Below are positions 6,972 through 12,134 of a stretch of DNA of 12,134 bases, piece after piece (positions within the stretch are counted from its first letter, which is position 1; each line of letters opens with the position of its first letter). The stretch spans positions 1-12,134 of the forward strand of contig REEF01000578.1 of assembly GCA_007695205.1 (NCBI GenBank), given 5' to 3'. This DNA is from Planctomycetaceae bacterium (GTDB lineage Bacteria > Planctomycetota > Planctomycetia > Pirellulales > Pirellulaceae). A model generated the notes under the pieces. It did no database searches. It was given only the letters and a program-made list of their open reading frames with translations, and was not told the DNA's origin. A program made the translations under genes and the position numbers.

Positions 6972-8147
6972 TCACCGTGATGCAACACGCGGCGGCAGGA
7001 AATCAAACGACAATTGGTGATCGCCACCAGCGACCAGATCAATCGTCTTGACGCTGGTCTGCACCTGTCCATCCTGCTCGAATTCCACCACCACTTGATA
7101 ATCTTCCCAACGTTGGCCTTCGTTCAACTCACGTGTTACGAACCTTCGCAACTCTCCCGTCACCTCGGTCGATTGCCCTTCCAAGGTGACTCGAGCCGAT
7201 TCGGGAACGTGCAACGTCAGCGATGTGGCTGCGGGATCTCCAGCGGCGATCGTTGCCGGTTGACGGTCCATGCGGAACGCCAGTTCTTGGGAACCGCCGG
7301 CGCGAAGGTTCGCGGTGCGGACGTCGCTGATCGTACGGCCGTCACGCACCACGTCGACGCGAACCTCGTACGTGTAGTCGCTGCCAGGAACCAAACCACG
7401 CGAGATGTACTGGCGGTAAGTTCCCGTCGTCCGGGTCGGACGATCGTTGATGTAGACCCGCGCATTGTGGGGCACTCGAACCGCCAAGGTCGCGCTGCCT
7501 AACGCCGGTTCATGCATCGACTGATCGCCGGGCAGCAGTGGCAACAGGGAATCAGGCACAACCGGGTCGGGCTGTGGCGGTACCGGCAAGTCGGGCAGTT
7601 CCGGATCGGCGGGCATCGGTGTTTCGGGCAGTTCTGGCAGCCCAACGTCAGGCGCGGGCGGCACTGGTGCCGGATCATCCGCAGGCGGCATTTCCGACGG
7701 TGGAAGCGAGGGCGGGTCGTCGGCCGGAGTCGGATCGTCGTACTCCGACGGAATGACCGGCTTCTGCGATTCGACAACCACACCCTCGCAACAATGTGGT
7801 GTCACCGTGTAGCAGTGGGGGACAGAGTAGCAGTGCGGAACCCCGCATCCCGACCACCAGCACGAACTGCCGTACCAAGAATAAGCGGGCACATAGTAGC
7901 TGTGACGCCAATGGCCCCAATGGCCCCAACGACCCCAACGGCCCCAGCGGTGACCCAGCACAGGCCGATAGGCCCATGCATGATAGGTAGGCCGAACCAC
8001 CACGGTCGGGTAAACGGCTCGGTAGGAAACCGCGTAGGGGTGGTAACCATAACCCCAGGTATGCCATCGGGCATCCGACCGATCCGCCGCCACGGAGGAC
8101 ATCAACGCGGCCAGCAGGATCGCCACTGCAAGCTTTTTGTGGAACAT
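6972..8147 (-). CDS. secreted protein with two TIGR03000-type domains and a Trp/His/Cys-rich region
   Basis: A 391-residue exported protein of a planctomycete-specific type. A classic signal peptide opens it (MFHKKLAVAILLAALMSSVAA, cleavage near residue 21-26). Next is an aromatic region of about 28-115 with a W-G-[RH] repeat (residues 68-80) and a Cys/His run, C96, C101, C106, C112, C119, C120, partly as HCY units. Then a Pro/Asp-rich, probably unfolded linker (129-212). Two related domains follow: residues 219-291 (LAVRVPHNARVYINDRPT, TGTYRQYISRGL) and 308-384 (LTLHVPESARVTLEGQ, TGELRRFVTREL). Both match the TIGR03000 pattern: a hydrophobic strand, a predicted 'inded/name-like' T-G-x-x-R-x-[YF]-[IV] block, then an LxAGG turn. 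Function unknown; the layout fits a cell-surface or envelope protein. Start ATG 8147 has AAGGAG 9 bases upstream. A candidate promoter (8214-8241) and palindrome (8176-8189) lie upstream. Confidence 0.85.
   Translation of the reverse strand: MFHKKLAVAILLAALMSSVAADRSDARWHTWGYGYHPYAVSYRAVYPTVVVRPTYHAWAYRPVLGHRWGRWGRWGHWGHWRHSYYVPAYSWYGSSCWWSGCGVPHCYSVPHCYTVTPHCCEGVVVESQKPVIPSEYDDPTPADDPPSLPPSEMPPADDPAPVPPAPDVGLPELPETPMPADPELPDLPVPPQPDPVVPDSLLPLLPGDQSMHEPALGSATLAVRVPHNARVYINDRPTRTTGTYRQYISRGLVPGSDYTYEVRVDVVRDGRTISDVRTANLRAGGSQELAFRMDRQPATIAAGDPAATSLTLHVPESARVTLEGQSTEVTGELRRFVTRELNEGQRWEDYQVVVEFEQDGQVQTSVKTIDLVAGGDHQLSFDFLPPRVASR
7908..7946 (-). repeat. 9-bp tandem repeat encoding W-G-[RH]
   Basis: Imperfect 9-base units (plus-strand forms such as cccaatggc and cccaacggc) encode residues 68-80 of the secreted protein, alternating Trp-Gly-Arg and Trp-Gly-His. 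About four units are visible. They keep the frame whatever their number and produce an aromatic, basic stretch just after the signal peptide region. Confidence 0.75.
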
Positions 8148-8175
8148 CTTGTCGTTCTCCTTCGTTCAGTTTGGT

Positions 8176-8189
8176 TTTGTTGCAACAAA
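8176..8189. promoter_or_regulatory. perfect 14-bp palindrome in the leader of the TIGR03000 gene
   Basis: TTTGTTGCAACAAA is an exact inverted repeat lying 29-42 bases before the start codon at 8147 and downstream of the candidate -10 box. It could be a dimeric repressor operator or a small leader hairpin (5 bp with a TGCA loop). No regulator is encoded nearby. Confidence 0.4.
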
Positions 8190-8213
8190 CAAAACTTCCC
8201 ATCGCAACTAACC

Positions 8214-8241
8214 AGCATAACCGTCAAACTGGAGAATTCAA
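8214..8241 (-). promoter_or_regulatory. candidate sigma70-like promoter for the TIGR03000 gene
   Basis: On the minus strand TTGAAT (8236-8241) and TATGCT (8214-8219) are separated by 16 bases, each matching four of six consensus positions. It implies a leader of about 60 bases containing the 14-bp palindrome and the AAGGAG ribosome site. By-eye match only. Confidence 0.35.
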
Positions 8242-8403
8242 GCAGTTTAGCCCCAGGAAAACAAAAAAGGGACCGGAGTGAGAGTCGTTTGGGGATCAGG
8301 CAAGCACATCGTCAGCCGCTCGGCCAGGGATGACGCCGACTTGGCAAATCATCCGAAGGTGAAGACGCGCTACCCCTGGTCTACTACATGGGAAGCGGCT
8401 CAT

Positions 8404-8465
8404 CCGAAAACGACTCCCGACCCCTTCCGCCCGATTCCACCAAGAAATAACTGGCCGGGTGCTTA
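8404..8465 (-). repeat. dispersed bipartite intergenic repeat, copy B
   Basis: The same two blocks as copy A (38-118) in the same order on the minus strand: TAAGCACCCGGCCAG at 8451-8465 and the block ending GTCGGGAGTCGTTTTCGG at 8404-8424. Both blocks are identical to copy A over 15 and 21 bases. The 26-base spacer differs in length and sequence from copy A (45 bases). This copy starts 75 bases after the lpxB stop codon, so both copies follow the 3' end of a minus-strand gene. Confidence 0.75.
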
Positions 8466-8490
8466 TCACCCCTTGGTAGGCAGGTAAGTG

Positions 8491-8511
8491 GGACGGATTG
8501 GCAATCCGTCC
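8491..8511. repeat. perfect palindrome, DCQSV-type planctomycete repeat
   Basis: Arms GGACGGATTG and CAATCCGTCC flank a single G. On the minus strand the region reads R-R-T-D-C-Q-S-V, a peptide I recall as a recurrent artefact in planctomycete gene predictions because the element is present many times per genome. It lies 30 bases after the lpxB stop. It could fold as a transcription-stopping hairpin for lpxB, but no T-tract follows directly on the minus strand. Confidence 0.65.
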
Positions 8512-8540
8512 TGCGAGGGGCTTTTATGCAACATGGGGGT

Positions 8541-9794
8541 TTACGCAGATCGCCTGTCGCAGCGGGGATCGGTCTGCGGTTCTGCGTTGGGACCGGGGAT
8601 CGTGGTTGGGCCGTGGAGGACACGCAGCAGGTAGGCCGCGGCGGTGCGCGAAGCGCCCGTGTCGACGTGCTGACGTTTCAGGTCCAGCAATTGTTTCCGA
8701 CGACGTTGGTAGACCATGTCGTCGTTCAACCACTGGACGATTCGATCCGCCATGGCTCGCGACGGGTCGTCGCAGGTGAGATACTCGGGCAAGGGCACGT
8801 TGTCTGCACTGGCCTCTGTCTGGTCGTAGCGTTGTCCCGGTGAGAGGAACGGATCGCGAGCTGCCAGCAGATTTACCAGCGTGATAAAGCGGACCTTGAT
8901 GAACCATCGCGTGGCGACGTTCAACCCGAACCGCTTGGTCCAATACAGAATCAACGAGGGTTTGGTGTAGAACAACAATTCCAAGGAAACCGATCCGGAA
9001 CAGGCCAGGCAACATTCGCTCGCCTGGATCAATTCCGCAGTGCGACCCACGAAAACTTCTGCGTCCAGCGTCGAATCGACCACCATCCGACAAGCGATTT
9101 CGGCTTGGCGTTCGTTGAAGCTGGCGATGGCAAAGCGAGCTTCTGGAACACGGCGCTGGATCAGTCCGGCCGTTTTCAAAAACCAAGGCAGGTTGCCCAG
9201 CACTTCTTGAGTGCGCGAGCCGGGCAGGATGGTGATCAGTGGCCCGGACCCACGATCCAACTCAGACACAAACGCCTGGTCCAACACCTGCTCGGCTAAC
9301 TGGTCAAAGTACGGGTGGCCGACATAGGTCGCTTGGCAACCGCGTTGCTGAAACCATTGGGCTTCGAAGGGCAGTTTGCACAAGACGTGATCCACCAGAC
9401 GCTGCATCTTCCGGACTCGCCACGGTGCCCAAGCCCACATCTGCGGAACGCCATAGTAGAAGACGGGGATCTGATGACGTTTCGCTGCTCGAGCGATCCA
9501 CCAGTTAAAGCCCGGATAATCGATCAGCACGACGGCGTCGGGCCGATGATCTCGAAAGCATCGCTTGGCCATCCGATAGTAGAACCAAAAGCGATGCAAG
9601 TTCAAGAGAACGCGAAGGAACCACATGATGGCCAGCTCGGTCAGATCGGCCAGCAGATGACAGCCGGCCGCCGCCATGCGAGGGCCACCAAACCCGGTGC
9701 ATTGAACGTGGGGGGCCTGCTCCTGCAGTCGGCGGATCAAATTGGCTCCATGCAGATCGCCACTCGGTTCTCCGACCGAAAAAAAGATCTTCAT
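8541..9794 (-). CDS. lpxB: lipid-A-disaccharide synthase
   Basis: A GT19-family glycosyltransferase that joins UDP-2,3-diacylglucosamine to lipid X (2,3-diacylglucosamine 1-phosphate), giving the tetraacyl disaccharide of lipid A; it is a peripheral enzyme on the cytoplasmic face of the inner membrane. Seen in order: SVGEPSGDLHGANLIR (6-21), LTELAIMWFLRVLLNL (51-66), LIDYPGFN (90-97), VPQMWAWAPWRVRKM (116-130), LPFE (141-144), YVGHPYFD (157-164), ILPGSRTQEV (189-198) and ACSGSVSLELLFY (264-276). D92 aligns with the aspartate I count as D98 in E. coli. The following D of the E. coli motif IDAPDFN is Gly here. At 417 residues it is longer than E. coli LpxB (382), mainly through a Pro/Arg-rich tail after about 395. 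The start ATG 9794 has AAGGGA about 7 bases upstream and leads straight into the family N-terminus. It lies 102 bases after the zinc-ribbon gene, so it may have its own promoter or share the upstream transcript. Confidence 0.95.
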   Translation of the reverse strand: MKIFFSVGEPSGDLHGANLIRRLQEQAPHVQCTGFGGPRMAAAGCHLLADLTELAIMWFLRVLLNLHRFWFYYRMAKRCFRDHRPDAVVLIDYPGFNWWIARAAKRHQIPVFYYGVPQMWAWAPWRVRKMQRLVDHVLCKLPFEAQWFQQRGCQATYVGHPYFDQLAEQVLDQAFVSELDRGSGPLITILPGSRTQEVLGNLPWFLKTAGLIQRRVPEARFAIASFNERQAEIACRMVVDSTLDAEVFVGRTAELIQASECCLACSGSVSLELLFYTKPSLILYWTKRFGLNVATRWFIKVRFITLVNLLAARDPFLSPGQRYDQTEASADNVPLPEYLTCDDPSRAMADRIVQWLNDDMVYQRRRKQLLDLKRQHVDTGASRTAAAYLLRVLHGPTTIPGPNAEPQTDPRCDRRSA

Positions 9795-9896
9795 CCGTGC
9801 ATCCCTTCACTCCGGAGTATCGCAGAATCGAAGCGCGACGAGTAGGCCATTTCTCGAACCTGGCCATCCCCCTCTGATTTCACTGCCCGACGAGGC

Positions 9897-10559
9897 CTAC
9901 AGGGGTGTCAGCCCCAGCACCAGACGCAGCAGCACGGTCACCGAAAGGTACAGGCCGTAATGCATCGCGCCCATCCCAAAATCGAAGTCCAGGCTGGCGT
10001 AGGCCGTGAACGCGCCCAATCCGATCAACACGGGCGCCAAAAAAGCCATGTGGACCAGCTCCAACTGGTCCAGTTGCAGGCCGTAACCGGCGATCAATGG
10101 CACCAACCCCCACAGCAGGGCATAGACCAGCGAACAAGCACCGACACGGATCCACAATTCGCGGTCTACGAACGGTTCGTACTCCTCGTCACGCAAAAAC
10201 GCGTAACCGGCCCAAACCAATGGTGGAGCCAGCAAAATCGCGCCGAGGACCAACAACCCTGTCGGCGCCTGGCCTCGAAACAGGACAGCGATCAGCAACA
10301 CCAACAAACTGGACCCTGCAGCGACTCCCGCGATGACCGGGGAAAACTTCGTTTCCGTCCGCTCGATCGGCTTCAGAACGGCTCGCCCCTTCTTGTCCTT
10401 GGGCCCGAAACCCTCCGGCTCGTGAACGACGACATCGTCGGTCTTGTCTGGGACTTTGATGACCGTCTTACACTTGGGGCATGGCCCCTGCTTGCCGGCA
10501 AATTTATCATCGACCGAGAACCGCTTCTTGCAGCCTGGACAAACAACTTGGATCGTCAT
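9897..10559 (-). CDS. zinc-ribbon (MJ0042-type) multi-span membrane protein
   Basis: A 220-residue protein not recognised beyond its parts. The N-terminus is a zinc ribbon: C7-xx-C10 and C27-xx-C30 within VCPGCKKRFSVDDKFAG and CPKCKTVIKVP, of the MJ0042 type common on planctomycete membrane proteins. A charged linker (35-70) is followed by five hydrophobic stretches at about 73-94, 101-122, 137-159, 167-188 and 198-217. The ribbon probably faces the cytoplasm and may bind a partner; no catalytic motif is visible. It lies 12 bases after the ACT-domain gene, so co-transcription is likely. The ribosome site is weak: AGGAG is 15 bases upstream, inside the end of the preceding gene. Function unknown. 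Confidence 0.82.
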   Translation of the reverse strand: MTIQVVCPGCKKRFSVDDKFAGKQGPCPKCKTVIKVPDKTDDVVVHEPEGFGPKDKKGRAVLKPIERTETKFSPVIAGVAAGSSLLVLLIAVLFRGQAPTGLLVLGAILLAPPLVWAGYAFLRDEEYEPFVDRELWIRVGACSLVYALLWGLVPLIAGYGLQLDQLELVHMAFLAPVLIGLGAFTAYASLDFDFGMGAMHYGLYLSVTVLLRLVLGLTPL

Positions 10560-10571
10560 GATTGTCTGCCG

Positions 10572-11069
10572 TTACTCCTCGCTACGTTCTGCCAGATCGA
10601 CTTCGCTGATCAGCACGAATCGTTTGCTGTTCAGCGTTTCGAGAGCCAATTCGATGTTGTCGACCATCAGCGCTAGAACCGGTTGCTGGTGGGGATGAGC
10701 GATCAGCGGATAGGTTTGTACGATATTGATCTCGGCTTGGATCAGCGCCGAGCAGATTTGCAGCAGCGGTTGCGGGTTGGAGGGCAATTCCACACAGACC
10801 AGATCGGTTTCGATGATCGACAGCCCCGCACGTTCCAAAATTTCACGGCCCTGTTCGGGGTGGCTTAAAATAAACCGGACGATGGCGCATTCCGTGGCAT
10901 CGTTGATGGCTAGACCGACAATCCGGACTTGACTGCCTTCGAAACGTCGCACCACTTCCAGTAGTTGACCCACCCGATTCTCCAGAAAGACGGTAAACTG
11001 GCGAATCGTGGGATAGTCACGGCCGCGAAGGGTCGCTAAGTCCAGCCCGGCACCTTCGTCAATACTCAT
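10572..11069 (-). CDS. ACT-domain protein with two tandem ACT-like domains
   Basis: A 165-residue protein made of two ACT-like units, the small ligand-binding fold that senses amino acids in metabolic enzymes and regulators. The first (about 22-92) has the typical N-R-V-G-Q-L-L-E-V-V-R-R-F helix start after strand RQFTVFLE, then the strand VRIVGLAI. The second (about 92-158) repeats the plan: strand LVCVELP, helix PLLQICSALIQAEINI, strand VLALMV, and a C-terminal helix and strand. There is no attached enzyme domain, so it is a stand-alone sensor or partner subunit. Start ATG 11069 has AAAGG and CGGAA upstream, neither ideal. It heads the minus-strand cluster with the zinc-ribbon gene and lpxB, and is divergent from the methyltransferase gene. 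Ligand unknown. Confidence 0.85.
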   Translation of the reverse strand: MSIDEGAGLDLATLRGRDYPTIRQFTVFLENRVGQLLEVVRRFEGSQVRIVGLAINDATECAIVRFILSHPEQGREILERAGLSIIETDLVCVELPSNPQPLLQICSALIQAEINIVQTYPLIAHPHQQPVLALMVDNIELALETLNSKRFVLISEVDLAERSEE

Positions 11070-11156
11070 GATGATTCCGAGCCTTTCGACGCGATGATTT
11101 TGCGAGGGAGGGAAGCTACAATCGCACCAAGATAAAGGAAACCCGAGGCTTGGTCA
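11070..11156. promoter_or_regulatory. divergent intergenic region
   Basis: These 87 bases must carry both the minus-strand start of the ACT/zinc-ribbon/lpxB cluster and the plus-strand start of the methyltransferase. TACAAT (11117-11122) is a possible plus-strand -10 box, but the -35 position is poor. Nothing convincing is seen on the minus strand. A ribosome site GAGG lies 8 bases before ATG 11157. Confidence 0.35.
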
Positions 11157-12110
11157 ATGTTTTTCGCTTCGAACCATGTCAAAAAATTGGCAGCCGACCT
11201 GTTCGGCTCGTCCGCAGACGGCGACGCGTTCATACAGTCGCTGGTCAAACCTCCCACATTCGACACGGCCGTGCTATGGCTGGAGGAACGACCGACGGCG
11301 ATGCCCTTCCCGGCCCGGATAACCCATTCTTGGCAACCCGAGTTTGTGGATTGCGTCTCCATTGACCATCGACCGGGGAGGCACCAACTGCACCAACAGG
11401 GGGCCTATTACTGCCTGGACGTATCGTCGGTGTTTGCGGCTTGCGTGCTGGAGGCGATGACAATACGACCGGAACGGGTGCTGGACCTATGCGCTTCACC
11501 GGGGGGTAAAAGCGTCTTCGCCTGGCGGCTGTTTCACCCCGAAGTGCTGGTGGCCAACGAGGTGATCGGCAAACGGACGGCGGCTTTGATCGCCAATCTC
11601 CGGCGATGCCGCATCCGGCCATCGGTGGTCCTGACTCGGGACAGTTCGATCCTGGCCGAGGCCTGTGCCGAAGCGGCCGATCTGGTGATCGTCGACGCGC
11701 CTTGTTCCGGCCAATCCCTGATCGCCCGCGGCAAACCGTCCCCCGGCTGCTTTCATCCCGCGACGATCAACCGCAATGCCAATCGGCAACGGCGCATCCT
11801 GGCGTGTGCTTCTCGAACTGTCGCTCCGGGCGGTTATCTGGCGTACCTGACCTGTACTTACGCTCGAAAGGAGAACGAAAACAACGTGGCTTGGTTGATG
11901 AAAAAGGTCCCCCACTTCCGCTCCGTCGCCGTGGCAAAGCTGGCGGGCTTTCAATCCCATCTGGCGGATTTTCCCTGCTATCGCCTATGGCCCCAACAAG
12001 CGATCGGCGCCGGCGCGTTCGCGGTTTTGCTGCAGAACCAGACCGGCGGCCAACGACGCTCTCTAGGACTTGAATCGTTGCGCCCCGCCTGGCGTTCGGA
12101 AACATACTGA
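11157..12110 (+). CDS. RsmB/NOP-family class I SAM-dependent RNA cytosine-C5 methyltransferase
   Basis: A 317-residue Rossmann-fold methyltransferase of the RsmB/NOP2/NSUN group, which methylates C5 of cytosine in rRNA or tRNA. Visible are the SAM-binding motif I VLDLCASPGGKS (108-119), an acidic residue in NEV (134-136), motif IV VDAPCSGQS (179-187) with C183, and motif VI YLTCTYARKENENN (230-243) with C233. This family uses two cysteines, one as nucleophile and one for product release; both are present. QGAYYCLDVSS (81-91) is the usual strand leading into the fold. It lacks the N-terminal NusB-like domain of E. coli RsmB and any PUA domain, and has only a short N-terminal part (1-60), so the exact target is open. 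Start: ATG 11157, with GAGG 8 bases upstream. The stop leaves 24 bases to the window end. It is divergent from the ACT-domain gene. Confidence 0.9.
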   Translation: MFFASNHVKKLAADLFGSSADGDAFIQSLVKPPTFDTAVLWLEERPTAMPFPARITHSWQPEFVDCVSIDHRPGRHQLHQQGAYYCLDVSSVFAACVLEAMTIRPERVLDLCASPGGKSVFAWRLFHPEVLVANEVIGKRTAALIANLRRCRIRPSVVLTRDSSILAEACAEAADLVIVDAPCSGQSLIARGKPSPGCFHPATINRNANRQRRILACASRTVAPGGYLAYLTCTYARKENENNVAWLMKKVPHFRSVAVAKLAGFQSHLADFPCYRLWPQQAIGAGAFAVLLQNQTGGQRRSLGLESLRPAWRSETY

Positions 12111-12134
12111 TCCGCATCCGTCAACTTCACCATG

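Larger units (their letters stand above)
8148..8540. other. repeat-rich intergenic region, no gene
   Basis: A 393-base gap between lpxB (stop at 8541, minus) and the TIGR03000 gene (start at 8147, minus). It holds the 5' region of the latter (8148-8241), the dispersed repeat copy B (8404-8465) and the DCQSV palindrome (8491-8511). The middle (8245-8403) shows only a short direct repeat TCATCCGAA (8349-8357 and 8400-8408) and an A-run at 8262-8269. The reading frame 8384-8623 on the minus strand is a repeat artefact. Confidence 0.6.

Noticed and set aside
5882..7072. 396-residue minus-strand open frame
   Set aside because: Antisense to the sialidase-like gene, which has clear Asp-boxes; the antisense peptide has no recognisable domain.
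7512..8333. 273-residue plus-strand open frame
   Set aside because: Antisense to the TIGR03000 protein, whose signal peptide and two domains support the minus strand.
8491..8528. Rho-independent terminator for lpxB
   Set aside because: The hairpin is strong but on the minus strand no T-tract follows it; the T-run CTTTT lies 9 bases away on the plus side. A repeat element explains it better.
9960..10676. 238-residue plus-strand open frame
   Set aside because: Antisense to the zinc-ribbon and ACT genes; Gln/Arg-rich shadow with no motifs.
1..12134. Novel defence system, prophage, insertion sequence or CRISPR array
   Set aside because: RecQ is the only nucleic-acid motor and its neighbours are unrelated housekeeping genes. 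No transposase, integrase, nuclease, toxin-antitoxin pair, spaced direct repeats or tRNA/rRNA sequence was seen.

Overview
This window looks like an ordinary chromosomal stretch from a planctomycete, probably a Pirellulaceae/Rhodopirellula-type organism. The support is a secreted protein carrying two copies of the planctomycete TIGR03000-type domain, a dispersed intergenic repeat, and a palindrome that translates on one strand to RTDCQSV, a spurious peptide I recall as common in planctomycete gene predictions. GC-rich codons, MJ0042-type zinc ribbons and a sialidase-like exported protein fit this. The assignment rests on sequence patterns and recollection, not on a search.

Layout from left to right. 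A copy of the dispersed repeat (38-118) ends on the stop codon of a creatininase-family metalloamidohydrolase (116-895, minus), which is preceded by a small overlapping hypothetical gene (873-1211, minus). After about 370 bases without a gene comes an LptF/LptG-type permease (1581-2768, plus). It is followed by a very long RecQ helicase (2878-5841, plus) with a perfect 15-bp tandem repeat in a C-terminal linker, and then a BNR/sialidase-like protein (5861-6961, plus). That gene converges, with a 10-bp gap, on the TIGR03000 secreted protein (6972-8147, minus). A repeat-rich spacer (8148-8540) holds a candidate promoter, an operator-like palindrome, a second copy of the dispersed repeat and the DCQSV palindrome. 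Then comes a minus-strand cluster read from the right: an ACT-domain protein (10572-11069), a zinc-ribbon membrane protein (9897-10559) and lpxB (8541-9794). A divergent RsmB/NOP-type RNA methyltransferase (11157-12110, plus) closes the window.

Two genes belong to lipid A/LPS biogenesis: lpxB makes the lipid A disaccharide, and the LptF/G-type permease would belong to the ABC transporter that extracts LPS from the inner membrane. They are about 6 kb apart and on opposite strands, so they share a pathway but not an operon. RecQ (DNA repair), the methyltransferase (rRNA or tRNA m5C) and the others are housekeeping or lineage-specific. I found no tRNA, rRNA, CRISPR array, insertion sequence, prophage or recognisable defence system. 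The most unusual items are the RecQ architecture, the planctomycete-type intergenic repeats and the Trp/His/Cys-rich secreted protein.
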